Source: Ferrimonas balearica (lineage in GTDB: Bacteria > Pseudomonadota > Gammaproteobacteria > Enterobacterales > Shewanellaceae). Taken from it: a stretch of 64,000 nt of DNA. A model generated the notes under the pieces. That model saw only the letters and a list, made by a program, of their open reading frames with translations. It was not told the origin of the DNA and searched no databases. Below are positions 9,165 through 18,464 of the stretch, in pieces. The stretch lies in NCBI RefSeq assembly GCF_019802085.1, contig NZ_JAHVHV010000003.1, forward strand, positions 310,001 through 374,000, given 5' to 3'. Every line of letters starts with the position of its first letter. Position 1 is the stretch's first letter. A program made the translations under genes and the position numbers.

Positions 9165-9854
9165 TTACCAGTAGCCCCAGGCGCGTTTGCGCCTGTCCAT
9201 GCCGACGTAGATGAACAGCAGCAGCACCAGGGAGATGGTCAGCAGCCCCGCCGCCAGCACATGGGCACTGGCGTAATCCAGCGCCTCCACGTGCTCGAAC
9301 AGGGCGATGGCGATCACCTGGGTCTCCCCAGGAATATTGCCGCCGATCATCAGTACCACACCGAACTCCCCCAGGGTGTGGGCAAAGCCCAGCATCCCCG
9401 CCAGCACGAAGCTGTGGCGGGTCATGGGAAACACCACGTAGTGGAACCGTTTCCAGCGGTTCATCCCCAGGGTGGCCGCCGCCTCCAACTCCCCTTTCCC
9501 CAGGGTGGCGAAGCTCGATTGCAGCGGCTGCACCACGAAGGGCAGGGAGTAGATCATCGACCCGATCACCAGCCCGGAGAAGGAGAACGCCAGGGTGGAG
9601 CCGGTCAGGGCCTGCACCCACTGCCCCGGCAGGTAGAGGGGCGAGAACAGCAGCAGCAGATAGAAGCCGAGCACCGTGGGGGGCAGGATCAGCGGCAGGG
9701 CCACCAGGGCCTCCACCACCGGGCGCCAGCGGGCCCGGCTGTGGGCCAGCCACCAGGCCAGGGGTGGGGTGATCAGCAGCAACAACGCAGTGCTGATGGC
9801 CGCCAGTTTCAGGGTGATCCAGAGGGCTTCCAGATCAGCGGGATTGATGGTCAT
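9165..9854 (-). CDS. modB: Molybdate ABC transporter permease ModB
   Basis: 229-residue inner-membrane permease with about five or six membrane helices. The cytoplasmic EAA coupling loop that docks on ModC is visible as ELEAAATLGMNRWKRFHYVVFP (residues about 115-136). PLILPPTVLGFYLL and LGFAHTLGEFGVVLMIGGNIPGET are typical ModB/CysU-type segments. It starts at ATG 9854, inside the 3' end of modA (20-base overlap), which indicates translational coupling. Confidence 0.93.
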   Translation of the reverse strand: MTINPADLEALWITLKLAAISTALLLLITPPLAWWLAHSRARWRPVVEALVALPLILPPTVLGFYLLLLFSPLYLPGQWVQALTGSTLAFSFSGLVIGSMIYSLPFVVQPLQSSFATLGKGELEAAATLGMNRWKRFHYVVFPMTRHSFVLAGMLGFAHTLGEFGVVLMIGGNIPGETQVIAIALFEHVEALDYASAHVLAAGLLTISLVLLLFIYVGMDRRKRAWGYW

Positions 9855-10587
9855 CCGGGATAGCGTATCCAGCTTGAGACAGGAGATCGTCTCGTGCCAT
9901 TAAGTATTGGAGCAGCGCCTTGGCCTGTTGCGGATGCGCACTGCGCGTCAGCACCACTCCCTGTTGGGTCAGGCTGCCGTGCCAGGACTCGGGCACCAGC
10001 CAGTACTCTTGCGGCGGCACCTCGGCCGCCTTGAGCTGTGCCAGGGACACCAGCCCGGCGGGCGCATTGCCGCTTTGCACATACTGAAAGGTATGCAGGA
10101 TGTTGGTGCCGCGCACGATCTTTCCTCTCAGCCTGTGCAGGATATCAAGATGTTGCGCAACTTGCTCGGCCGCGGCGCCATAAGGCGCAGTGCGCGGGTT
10201 GGCCATCGCCAGTCGCTGGTCCCACTGGGCCAGGGTGGTCTCGTCCGCCCGCCCCTTCGGGTGCCAGAAGGCCAGCACCCCGATGGCGTAGTCGCTCAGG
10301 CTGTCGGGATCCGCCAGCCCCTGGGCCACCAACTGCGCCGGGCGCACGTCGTCCGCCGCCAGGAAGAGATCATAGGGGGCGCCGTGGAGGATCTGGGTGT
10401 AGAGCGCCCCGGTGGCGCCGGCGGAGATCTGCACCCGCACCCCGGTCTGGGCCTGGTAGTCCGCCACCAGCTGCTCCAGGGTGGTCTTGAAGTTGGCCGC
10501 CACCGCCACCGTCAGGGTGGTGGCCTGGGCCACCGGCACCAGCAGCAGGGCCAGACAGAGACTCAGAGGGGCACACCAGCGGCTCAT
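9835..10587 (-). CDS. modA: Periplasmic molybdate-binding protein ModA (copy 1)
   Basis: 250 residues. Signal peptide MSRWCAPLSLCLALLLVPVAQA ends at an AxA-like site, followed by TLTVAVAANF, the classic ModA mature start. Ligand-loop motifs SAGATGALYTQI, GAPYDLFLAAD and NPRTAPYGAAAEQV are clear. It binds molybdate (possibly tungstate) and delivers it to ModBC. The start is ATG 10587, which overlaps the stop of the Crp/Fnr gene by 4 bases (ATGA), so it is translated from the regulator's message. A paralogue of the same length lies at 21817-22569. Confidence 0.93.
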   Translation of the reverse strand: MSRWCAPLSLCLALLLVPVAQATTLTVAVAANFKTTLEQLVADYQAQTGVRVQISAGATGALYTQILHGAPYDLFLAADDVRPAQLVAQGLADPDSLSDYAIGVLAFWHPKGRADETTLAQWDQRLAMANPRTAPYGAAAEQVAQHLDILHRLRGKIVRGTNILHTFQYVQSGNAPAGLVSLAQLKAAEVPPQEYWLVPESWHGSLTQQGVVLTRSAHPQQAKALLQYLMARDDLLSQAGYAIPDDHQSR

Positions 10588-11318
10588 GCGGCCACCGCTA
10601 CGGGTTTGGCGCGAAACAGATCGTAATGGCGACGGGCGTCCTCCCCCAGTTCGGCTTTCAATCCGGCGTAATCGCACAGCTGCAACGAACCGTAGTGATT
10701 TTCAAGAATCTTTTTCTGACAGAGCTCGGCAATCACCTTGCTGTAATATTGTCTTGTGGCCCCGGTCACAGTGCAGAGATCCTCAATGGTGATCCGGATA
10801 CCATATTCATTTCGTCTTAATTTAGCGGAAAAAATCATCGCTAAGGTCATAACGATGTGTTCCTTCTTGCTTAATATGGAACGCAGCAATAAGTGATCTT
10901 CCACCATTCTCGAATAACGGTGTTTTCTTTCCATATATATTTCAAGAAAGCCCTTATGTATTCGACAGATCTCATATACCCAAGCCATGGGCACCCACAG
11001 CAGTTCCCCCGCTTCCAGGGCCAGGTAGCGAACATTATCGTCACTGCCCTGGCCGCAGCCACTGGCAAAGAGAAACTGGCCGGAAAACAGCAACTCGGTG
11101 CCGCCAATGCTGCCATCGTGGAAGTGGATCTGACGCAGTAGCGTGCCCCGCATCACCAGTGCCAGCCCCATGCCAGCGCAGCTCAGGCAGAGGCTGTCGC
11201 CCTCATCGAGGCGGCGGCTTTGGGCTTGTCGGCTCAGGGCTTCGGCGGCGGATTCTCCAACGCCAAGCTGGCGAAGGGCCGCCACCAGGGCGGGGCGCGC
11301 TGTGGGCTCAACGGGCAT
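10584..11318 (-). CDS. Crp/Fnr-family transcriptional regulator
   Basis: 244 residues: an N-terminal cyclic-nucleotide-binding-type beta barrel (about 20-120, with GDSLCLSCAG and FSGQFLFASGCGQG), a long dimer helix (KHRYSRMVEDHLLLRSILSK) and a C-terminal winged helix (about 165-220, IEDLCTVTGATRQYYSKV). The N-terminal Cys cluster of FNR is absent, so it is not an oxygen-sensing FNR. The cAMP-binding residues of CRP are not evident either. It is divergent from dmsE and co-transcribed with modABC, so it likely controls the DMSO cluster, Mo uptake or both. The helical half (about 10680-10990) is much more AT-rich than its neighbours. Effector unknown. Confidence 0.85.
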   Translation of the reverse strand: MPVEPTARPALVAALRQLGVGESAAEALSRQAQSRRLDEGDSLCLSCAGMGLALVMRGTLLRQIHFHDGSIGGTELLFSGQFLFASGCGQGSDDNVRYLALEAGELLWVPMAWVYEICRIHKGFLEIYMERKHRYSRMVEDHLLLRSILSKKEHIVMTLAMIFSAKLRRNEYGIRITIEDLCTVTGATRQYYSKVIAELCQKKILENHYGSLQLCDYAGLKAELGEDARRHYDLFRAKPVAVAA

Positions 11319-11682
11319 GTTCTGAAAATCTCAAAAGGCGTCAGGAGGCCAGCTTATCGCGCAGCCTGAGACAAGAAAGTGATTGGGGTTCAAATTATCA
11401 AATTGATCATTATAGATGCCCATTTTATTGCCCCCGAATTAAGCCAGCTGGATCACAAATCGCCAAACCCACACCGGCAAATGCAATCTGAATGACATTA
11501 TCCATCCGTCGGCAATTCCATAATTCCGCGATTCCCAAATTCCCCAATTTACCGGAATCCCACAATTAAATAACCGGACATTAACGACGCCAAATTTAAT
11601 TCCATTGAACTGAATAAATTAACGTCTTACAGGTTATTTAAAAATAATGAGAACGGTTTTCATTTATTACGGTGGCTAACCG
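11319..11682. other. AT-rich divergent control region between regulator and dmsE
   Basis: 364 bases, strikingly AT-rich against the GC-rich surroundings, with no gene. It contains ATCAAATTGAT (11397-11407), an 11-base palindrome made of two back-to-back TTGAT half-sites, and AATAATGA...TCATTTATT (about 11643-11669) just before dmsE. Both fit operator sequences for Crp/Fnr-type proteins, but no full FNR box (TTGAT-N4-ATCAA) or CRP box is present. Confidence 0.55.
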
Positions 11683-12621
11683 ATGAAACAGATCCAAACC
11701 CTACTGGGTTCCAGCCTGTTGGCCGGGGTATTGACCCTGACCTGCGGCCCCGCCTGGGCGGACGACGCCCAGGCCCAGCTTATCGACAAGTTCCAGCAGG
11801 GCCAGTACTCCGGCAAGGGCGCCGACGGTTGCCTGATGTGCCATGGCCGCGACGAGCAGGTCACCGCCCTGTTTGCCTCCCCTCACGGCAGCCTGGACAG
11901 CAGCGCCAGCCCCATGGCCCAGCTGCAGTGCGAAACCTGCCACGGGCCCCAGGGCCAGCACCGGGGCAAGAACGAGCCGATGATCAACTTCGGTGACGAC
12001 GCCAACGTCAGCGCCGAGCTGCAAAACTCGGTCTGCATGAGCTGCCACGAGGATGGCGGCCGCCACGACTGGCAGGGCAGCCGCCACGACTTCGCCGAGG
12101 TCGCCTGCAGCGACTGTCACCAGATCCACACCGCCAGCGATCCCGTGCTCTCCCCCGAAGGGGAGATCGCCACCTGCACCAGCTGCCACAGCGGCCAGCG
12201 GGCGGACATGAACAAGCGCTCGGCCCACCCCATGGCCGGCCTGCACAGCGGCAGCGACATGACCTGCACCAGCTGTCACAGCGCCCACGGCAGCCTGACC
12301 GAGTCGGCCCTCAATCAGGTGAGCCTCAACGACACCTGCTACCAGTGCCACGCCGAGAAGCGCGGCCCCGTGGTGTGGGAGCACGCCCCGGTGACCGACA
12401 ACTGCACCAGCTGCCACGACGTCCACGGCAGCGTCAACGACGCCATGCTGACCCGCCGGGCGCCCCAGCTGTGCCAAAGCTGTCACGCCAGCGATGGCCA
12501 CGCCAGCCGGGTCTACGACGGCCAGGGCAACAGCGCCTTTGTCGCCGGCCAGAGCTGCCTCAACTGCCACAGCCAGGTGCACGGGTCCAACCACCCCGCC
12601 GGCAGCCTGTTCGAGAAATAA
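11683..12621 (+). CDS. dmsE: Decaheme c-type cytochrome, MtrA/DmsE family
   Basis: 312 residues with a Sec signal (ends GPAWA) and ten CxxCH heme sites: CLMCH, CETCH, CMSCH, CSDCH, CTSCH, CTSCH, CYQCH, CTSCH, CQSCH, CLNCH. This is the periplasmic electron carrier that sits inside the partner outer-membrane barrel and passes electrons outward. The order with the barrel gene and a DmsA/DmsB pair matches the Shewanella dmsEFAB extracellular DMSO reductase. ATG 11683 has GGTGG 6 bases upstream. The quinol dehydrogenase feeding it (CymA-like) is not in the window. Confidence 0.93.
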   Translation: MKQIQTLLGSSLLAGVLTLTCGPAWADDAQAQLIDKFQQGQYSGKGADGCLMCHGRDEQVTALFASPHGSLDSSASPMAQLQCETCHGPQGQHRGKNEPMINFGDDANVSAELQNSVCMSCHEDGGRHDWQGSRHDFAEVACSDCHQIHTASDPVLSPEGEIATCTSCHSGQRADMNKRSAHPMAGLHSGSDMTCTSCHSAHGSLTESALNQVSLNDTCYQCHAEKRGPVVWEHAPVTDNCTSCHDVHGSVNDAMLTRRAPQLCQSCHASDGHASRVYDGQGNSAFVAGQSCLNCHSQVHGSNHPAGSLFEK

Positions 12622-12633
12622 GGAGTTTCAGTG

Positions 12634-14631
12634 ATGAAAGCGCAACTTTCTCTGACCGCCCTGGCGATCCTGTCGGTCATCGCCCCGGCCCAGGCGGCCA
12701 GCTTTGCCCTCTCCCAGGCCAACACCGAGGCGCTGGACACCTCTGGTTGGGAGTGCCGCCGCTGTGACGGGCCCGACGCCAGTGGCACCGTCGGCCTCAG
12801 CGCCGGCATGGTGGACAGCAGCGACCCCCACGCCGCCAATCGGTTCGGTGCCCGGGACGGCGCCGCGGTGGGCATCAACGCCGACGCCACCTTGAACGGC
12901 GAAGCCGACGGCCGGCTGGATCTCAAGGCCGACCAGCTGGGGATGAGCAGCGGCTACGGCCAGGCCCGCTACCGCGACAACCACCTGGACGCCCAGTTCG
13001 ACTACGCCAAGCTGCGCACCGTAGACGCCGTGGCCCAGACCGAGTACGGCTTCGACGGTCGCAACCTGGTGGGCCTGGAGGCCCCCATCGACGTCACCCT
13101 GGAGCAGCGCCGCGAGCGCACCGGGCTTGGCCTGGCCTACCAGGATGCTTTTGCCGGCCTCGACTGGCGCACCTACGCCCGCTACCAGCACGAGTCCAAG
13201 ACCGGCCACCAGGCCAGCAGCGTCAGCCTCAACAAGAGCCCGGTCAACATCACCGCCCCGGTGGACACCACCACCCAGACCTTCAACGCCGGGGCCGAGC
13301 TGGGCGGCGCCCAGTGGCGCACCGGAGTCAGCTACCAGGGCTCGCTGTTTGAGAACAGCTACAGCGGCCTCTACGACGGTGAGCGCGGCGCGGTGCAGGC
13401 CCTGGCCCCGGACAACGAGGCTCACCAGCTGGCCCTCACCGGCCAATATCGCCTGGGCAAGACCCGCCTGAGCGGCCGCCTGACCCAGGGCTGGCTCTAC
13501 CAGAACGACACCGCCTTCGTTGACGCCACCGGGGTGCCCAGCGGCATCACCCACGCCAACGGCGAAGTGCGCACCCAGGGGGCCAACCTGCGCCTGACCA
13601 GCGCCGTGGGTCAGGTGCGCCTGGCCGCCAAGTACGACTACGCCGACCGGGACAACCGCACCCCGGTGTTCGCCTACGACCAGCAGCTGAGCATCGACAG
13701 CCTCAGCGGCACCGCCCGGATGAACACCCCGCTGGACACCACCCGCCACCGCTACGGGCTGGACGCCAGCACCCGCCTGGCCCAGGGCGTGGCCCTGGAG
13801 GCGGGATACCAGGGGGAACGCACCGAGCGCAGCCACAGCGTGCGGGAAACCACCGAGGACAACACCCTCTGGGCCCGCACCCGGGTCAACGCCTTCGAGC
13901 ACTGGGATCTGGCCCTCAAGGCCAGCTACGGCCAGCGCGACGGCTCCCGCTACCAGGCCAGCGAGGCCACCTCCAGCGAAGACAACGCCCTGCTGCGCAA
14001 GTACTACCTGGCGGACCGGGACCGCACCGAACTGCAGCTGGAGATCGGCCACAGTCCGCTGGAGAACCTCTCCCTGGACGCCACGGTGCGCTTCGCCCAG
14101 GACGATTACAGCGAGTCGGAGATCGGCCTGCTGGACGCCGAGGATCTCGGCTACGATCTGGCCGCCAGCTACCGGATCAGCCCATCGCTGAACCTGCACG
14201 CCTTTGTTGGTCAGCAGTGGATCGAATCCAACCAGGCCGGCAGCCAGGGCTTCGCCGCCCCGGACTGGACCTACCGCATCGAGGATCGCTTCGACTACGC
14301 CGGCGCCGGGGCCGTGTACAGCGGCCTGATGGACGACCGTCTGACCCTGGGCGCCGACTACCAGTACACCGAGTCGCGCTCCGACACCGAGGTGTCCGAG
14401 GGCCAGCCCTACGGCGATTACTTCCAGTGGGCCCACAGCGTGCGCGCCTACGCCGATTACCAGCTCGATCTCCGCACCAGCGTGCGACTGGATTACCGCT
14501 ATGAACGCTATTACGACACGGACTACGCCGATGTCGCCAGCGACAGCATCCCCGGGCTCATCACCCTGGGCGACCTGGGGCACAACTACAACGCCCACCT
14601 GCTGATGCTGTCCTTTACCTATTCGCTTTAA
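12634..14631 (+). CDS. dmsF: Outer-membrane beta-barrel protein, MtrB/DmsF family
   Basis: 665 residues. Signal peptide to about residue 21 (APAQA), then the family's N-terminal CxxC (Cys41-RR-Cys44 in GWECRRCDG), then repeated amphipathic strands rich in Tyr/Arg/Asp and a C-terminal barrel strand LLMLSFTYSL. This is the sheath through which the decaheme cytochrome contacts the outside. The start could be GTG 12631 or ATG 12634; AAGGAG at 12620-12625 fits ATG 12634 slightly better. It lies 12 bases after dmsE and 16 before dmsA, so all belong to one operon. Confidence 0.92.
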   Translation: MKAQLSLTALAILSVIAPAQAASFALSQANTEALDTSGWECRRCDGPDASGTVGLSAGMVDSSDPHAANRFGARDGAAVGINADATLNGEADGRLDLKADQLGMSSGYGQARYRDNHLDAQFDYAKLRTVDAVAQTEYGFDGRNLVGLEAPIDVTLEQRRERTGLGLAYQDAFAGLDWRTYARYQHESKTGHQASSVSLNKSPVNITAPVDTTTQTFNAGAELGGAQWRTGVSYQGSLFENSYSGLYDGERGAVQALAPDNEAHQLALTGQYRLGKTRLSGRLTQGWLYQNDTAFVDATGVPSGITHANGEVRTQGANLRLTSAVGQVRLAAKYDYADRDNRTPVFAYDQQLSIDSLSGTARMNTPLDTTRHRYGLDASTRLAQGVALEAGYQGERTERSHSVRETTEDNTLWARTRVNAFEHWDLALKASYGQRDGSRYQASEATSSEDNALLRKYYLADRDRTELQLEIGHSPLENLSLDATVRFAQDDYSESEIGLLDAEDLGYDLAASYRISPSLNLHAFVGQQWIESNQAGSQGFAAPDWTYRIEDRFDYAGAGAVYSGLMDDRLTLGADYQYTESRSDTEVSEGQPYGDYFQWAHSVRAYADYQLDLRTSVRLDYRYERYYDTDYADVASDSIPGLITLGDLGHNYNAHLLMLSFTYSL

Positions 14632-14647
14632 TCACAGAGGTGACCTT

Positions 14648-17107
14648 ATGCAACGTCGTGAGTTTCTGAAACTGAGTGCCACCGCCGGGGCGGTGTCCTG
14701 CCTGGCCGCCTGTGGTGGCAAGAAAACCGAAACCGTGGACCCCGAGGTGCCCACCGAGGAGCAGGTGAACTTCTCCGCCTGTTTGGTGAACTGCGGCTCC
14801 AACTGCCCGCTCAAGGTGATCAGCTCCGAAGGCCGCATCCTGCGGGTGGAGACCGACCACTCCGGCACCGACCAGTACGGCGACCACCAGGTACGCGCCT
14901 GTCTGAGGGGCCGCTCCATCAAGCAGCGCACCTACGCCGCCGATCGCCTCAAGACCCCCCTCAAGCGTAAGGCGGGCACCAAGCGCGGCGCCGGCATGTA
15001 CGAGGAGATCAGCTGGGAGCAGGCGTTCGCCGAGATCGGCAGCAAGGTGATGGAACTGCAGGCGGCCTACGGCCCCCGCTCCATCTACCACCACTACGGC
15101 TCCGGCGCCTACTACGGCTTCGCCAGCAGCAGCTGCATCCAGCGCGCCCTGCGCCTCTCCGGCGGCCACCTCAACTACTACGGCAACTACTCCTGGGCCC
15201 AGCTCAACGTGGCCGGTCCGGCCACCTTCGGCACCGGCGGCACCAGCGGCACCCGGCTGTCCGAGATCCAGCACTCCGATCTGGTGGTGGGCTTCGGCTT
15301 CAACCCCTTCGAGATCCGCATGTCCGGCTCCGGTGAGCAGATCGACTTCCTCAACGCCATCGAGAAGCGCCGGGCCAGCGCCAAGCTGGACGTGATCATC
15401 ATCGATCCCCGCTACACCGACACCACCCTGGGTAAGGAAGACCAGTGGCTGCCGATCCGCCCGGGCACCGACGGCGCCCTGGCCGAGGCGATCGCCTACC
15501 TGATGATCAGCTCCGGCTGGGTGGCGCAGCACTCCCAGGCCTTCCTCGACCAGTACGCCATCGGCTACGACAAGGCCTCCCTGGAACAGGCCAAGATCGA
15601 CAACCCGGACTACGCCCACCTCATCGACTCCGACGAGAACTACCACGACTACATCATGGGCGTCGGCAAGTACGCCGAGCAGGGCCCCCGCACCGCCGAG
15701 TGGGCCGCGGGCAAGTGTGGCGTGCCGGTCCACCAGATCCAGGATCTGGCGGACAAGATCATGGGCGCCCAGACCCCCTACATCACCATCGGCGCCGGTT
15801 GTAACCGCCACGCCTGCGGCGAACAGACCATGCGCGCCCTCTACATGCTGCCGATCCTGACCGGCAAGCTGGGGGAGCACGGGGTCAACAACGGCGAGCT
15901 GCCAGCCAACTTCGGCCTGGGCCGCTCCGGCATGAGCGCCGGTTCCAACCCCGAGTCCGCCTCCATCTGTTTCCACACCTGGGCCGAGGCGATCGAGCGT
16001 GGCGAGGAGATGACCGCCACCGCCGACGGGGTGAAGGGGCTGGACGAGGGCGAGAAACTGGGGGTCAACGTCAAGGCGGTGTTCTCCTCCACCGGCAACG
16101 CGCTGATCAACCAGCACTCCGACATCAACCACACCCGTCAGATTCTGGAGGACGAGTCCAAGTGTGAGCTGGTGGTGGTGGCCGACTGCTGGATGACCGC
16201 CAGCGCCCGCTTCGCCGATTACATCCTGCCGGACACCACCTGGGTGGAGTCCAACGACCTGGCCAACGACAGCTACGCCTCCGGTGAGACCGGATACCTC
16301 ACCTTCCTGAGCACCGGCATCGAGCCGATGTACAACTGCAAAAACCTCTACCAGATCGGCCTGGGGCTGGCCAAGGCGTTTGGCCAGGAGGCCGCCTACA
16401 CCGAGGGGCGCAGCGAACAGGAGTGGCTGGAGCACCTCTACCAGGGCACCCGCAGCAGCAACCCGGAGCTGAACCTGCCGGCCACCTACGCCGAAGCGCA
16501 GAAGGTGGGCTTCTACCGCCGCCACAGCCCGGGCACCCACGTGGCGCTGCAGAGCTTCATCAAGGACGGCAAAGCCCTCTCCACCCCCTCCGGCAAGATC
16601 GAGATCTACTCCCTCGACTGGGCCAAGAAGCGGGACGAGTGGGTGCCGGCCTCCGACAAGGATTACGACCAGATCACCCCGCTGCCCCACTACACCGAAG
16701 CCTGGCAGGGGTTCGAGGATGAGGAGACCCGGGACGAGTACCCCCTGCAGGTGGTGGGCTACCACACCAAGGGCCGTACCCACTCCAGCTACCACAACGT
16801 CGAGTGGCTGCGCGAAGCGGTGGAGGACGCCGCCTGGTTCAACCCCGCCGATGCCGCCAAGTACGGGGTCAGCAAGGGCCAGATGATCACCCTCACCAGC
16901 CCCCAGGGCGCCATCAGCGTGCGCGCCAAGATCACCCCGCGGGTGATGGTGGGCGTGGTGGCCATGGCGCAGGGCGCCTGGTACCTGGGCAACCGTGCCG
17001 GTGCCGTGGACCAGGGCGGCTGCATCAACGCCCTGACCAAATACCACCCCACCCCGGTTTCCAAGGGCAACCCGCAGCACACCATCCGGGTAAAAGTGAC
17101 CGCTTAA
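14648..17107 (+). CDS. dmsA: Molybdopterin oxidoreductase, DMSO reductase DmsA type
   Basis: 819-residue catalytic subunit of the DMSO reductase family. The Tat signal MQRREFLKLSATAG is followed by a lipobox-like LAAC-GG (Cys22), which suggests a Tat-exported lipoprotein. The [4Fe-4S] ligands are Cys45, Cys49, Cys53 and Cys85. The active-site region reads YYGNYSWAQ, with a Ser in the position of the Mo-ligating serine of DmsA rather than Cys or Asp. The C-terminal cofactor-binding region ends NPQHTIRVKV. Context (decaheme cytochrome and barrel before, DmsB and chaperone after) supports surface DMSO reduction. A related substrate such as an N-oxide or an oxyanion cannot be excluded from sequence alone. 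Confidence 0.9.
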   Translation: MQRREFLKLSATAGAVSCLAACGGKKTETVDPEVPTEEQVNFSACLVNCGSNCPLKVISSEGRILRVETDHSGTDQYGDHQVRACLRGRSIKQRTYAADRLKTPLKRKAGTKRGAGMYEEISWEQAFAEIGSKVMELQAAYGPRSIYHHYGSGAYYGFASSSCIQRALRLSGGHLNYYGNYSWAQLNVAGPATFGTGGTSGTRLSEIQHSDLVVGFGFNPFEIRMSGSGEQIDFLNAIEKRRASAKLDVIIIDPRYTDTTLGKEDQWLPIRPGTDGALAEAIAYLMISSGWVAQHSQAFLDQYAIGYDKASLEQAKIDNPDYAHLIDSDENYHDYIMGVGKYAEQGPRTAEWAAGKCGVPVHQIQDLADKIMGAQTPYITIGAGCNRHACGEQTMRALYMLPILTGKLGEHGVNNGELPANFGLGRSGMSAGSNPESASICFHTWAEAIERGEEMTATADGVKGLDEGEKLGVNVKAVFSSTGNALINQHSDINHTRQILEDESKCELVVVADCWMTASARFADYILPDTTWVESNDLANDSYASGETGYLTFLSTGIEPMYNCKNLYQIGLGLAKAFGQEAAYTEGRSEQEWLEHLYQGTRSSNPELNLPATYAEAQKVGFYRRHSPGTHVALQSFIKDGKALSTPSGKIEIYSLDWAKKRDEWVPASDKDYDQITPLPHYTEAWQGFEDEETRDEYPLQVVGYHTKGRTHSSYHNVEWLREAVEDAAWFNPADAAKYGVSKGQMITLTSPQGAISVRAKITPRVMVGVVAMAQGAWYLGNRAGAVDQGGCINALTKYHPTPVSKGNPQHTIRVKVTA

Positions 17108-17126
17108 GATTTTGGAGAGATTGACC

Positions 17127-17744
17127 ATGAACGAACCCAAGCAGTACGGCTTTTACGTCGATACCAGCAAGTGCACCGGCTGCAAGACCTGTCATGTGGC
17201 CTGTAAGGATCGCAAGGATCTGCCCAAGGACGTGAAGTGGCGCCGGGTGTACGAATACGGCGGCGGCAGCTGGCAGGAGAACGGCGACGGCACCGTGGAG
17301 CAAAGCGTCTACAGCTACTACGTCTCCATCGGCTGCAACCACTGCAGCAACCCGGTGTGTGTGAAGGCCTGCCCCACCGGCGCCTGCTACAAGCGCCGCA
17401 GCGACGGCCTGGTGCACATCGACCAGGGGATCTGCATCGGCTGTGAAAGCTGCGCCCGGGCCTGCCCCTACGACGCACCGCAGATCGACAAGGCCCACGG
17501 GGTGATGACCAAGTGCGACGGCTGCTACGAGCGCCTGAGCCAGGGTCGCAACCCGATCTGCGTCGAGTCCTGCCCCCTGCGGGCGCTGGAGTTCGGCCCC
17601 ATCGATGAGCTGCGGGCCAAGTACGGCTCCAACGCCGACATCAACCCGCTGCCCTCCGCCAGCATCACTGCGCCCAACCTGGTCATCAAGCGCAACCGCA
17701 ATGCCCAGGCCGGTGGCGAAGTGCTGAACTGGTTCGAAGTGTAA
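17127..17744 (+). CDS. dmsB: DMSO reductase iron-sulfur subunit DmsB
   Basis: 205 residues, the same length as E. coli DmsB. Sixteen cysteines form four ferredoxin-like clusters: CTGCKTCHVAC, CNHCSNPVCVKAC, CIGCESCARAC and CDGCYERLSQGRNPICVESC. It carries electrons to the molybdenum subunit. ATG 17127 has GGAGAG 7 bases upstream; the TTG frame start 15 bases earlier lacks a ribosome site. No membrane anchor DmsC follows, consistent with electrons arriving from the decaheme cytochrome instead. Confidence 0.93.
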   Translation: MNEPKQYGFYVDTSKCTGCKTCHVACKDRKDLPKDVKWRRVYEYGGGSWQENGDGTVEQSVYSYYVSIGCNHCSNPVCVKACPTGACYKRRSDGLVHIDQGICIGCESCARACPYDAPQIDKAHGVMTKCDGCYERLSQGRNPICVESCPLRALEFGPIDELRAKYGSNADINPLPSASITAPNLVIKRNRNAQAGGEVLNWFEV

Positions 17745-17814
17745 AAACCCGACGGGGGTCGGCGTCCGCCGGCCCCCGCTGAACTACCCTGACTCCATCA
17801 CTGTGGAGACGCCC

Positions 17815-18423
17815 ATGACCGAACTCTATCCCTACGCGGCCGCCGCCTGTGGCGTGTTGCACAACGTGTTCTACCACAAACCCACCCCCGCGTTCCTGGC
17901 CGAGCTGAGTGACTCCGGTCTGCTGGACCAGTGGCCCGACTTAGGCACCCCCACCGGGGCGGCCATCGCCCAGGTGAAGGCCAGCCTGGCCCAGGACGAT
18001 TTCGACACCATCGAGCGGGAGCACTACCGGCTCTTTATCGGCCCGGGGGAGATCGCCGCCTACCCCTGGGGCTCGGTGTACACCGACAAGGAGAACCTGG
18101 TGTTTGGCGACACCACGGTGGCCCTGGCCCGCTTCTGCCGGGAGAAGGGCGTGGCCTTCGAGCTGGCCCACCGGGAGCCGGAGGATCACATTGGCCTCAT
18201 CCTGGCGCTGCTGGGCCAGCTGTTCGAGCAGCAGGACCAGGCCGGGGTCACCGACCTGCTGACCCACCACCTGCTGCCCTGGAGCCACCGCTTCACCGAG
18301 GCGGTGGCCCGGGAGGCCCGCACCGGCTACTACGCCGGTTTCGGCGACCTGCTGGCGACGCTGCTGGGCGACTGGCAGCGGCGGCTGGCCATCACGCCGG
18401 ACCCGCTGCAGCTGTACAAGTAA
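17815..18423 (+). CDS. TorD/DmsD-family molybdoenzyme chaperone
   Basis: 202 residues, all-helical. The TorD family signature is readable: EREHYRLFIGPGEIAAYPWGSVYTD in the middle, followed by EPEDHIGLIL and a late HHLLPWSHRF. Such proteins bind the Tat signal of their partner enzyme until the Mo cofactor is loaded, so DmsA is the likely client. GTG 17803 is in frame, but GGAG at 17805-17808 points to ATG 17815. It ends the dms operon, with a terminator 6 bases after the stop. Equivalent in position to Shewanella dmsG. Confidence 0.88.
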   Translation: MTELYPYAAAACGVLHNVFYHKPTPAFLAELSDSGLLDQWPDLGTPTGAAIAQVKASLAQDDFDTIEREHYRLFIGPGEIAAYPWGSVYTDKENLVFGDTTVALARFCREKGVAFELAHREPEDHIGLILALLGQLFEQQDQAGVTDLLTHHLLPWSHRFTEAVAREARTGYYAGFGDLLATLLGDWQRRLAITPDPLQLYK

Positions 18424-18428
18424 GACGC

Positions 18429-18454
18429 CGCCCCCGACACGGGGGCGTTTTTTT
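18429..18454 (+). terminator. Terminator of the dms operon
   Basis: CGCCCCC-GACAC-GGGGGCG followed by seven T. Confidence 0.93.
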
Positions 18455-18464
18455 GCCCCGCGCC

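Noticed and set aside
11380-11480. Possible FNR or CRP site upstream of dmsE (TTGAT halves; GGATCACA)
   Set aside because: Only half-sites or back-to-back halves in the wrong orientation; no full TTGAT-N4-ATCAA or TGTGA-N6-TCACA was found.
12628-14598. Long minus-strand frame opposite dmsF (656 codons)
   Set aside because: Shadow of the barrel gene; composition is Val/Gly/Ala-rich without any domain.
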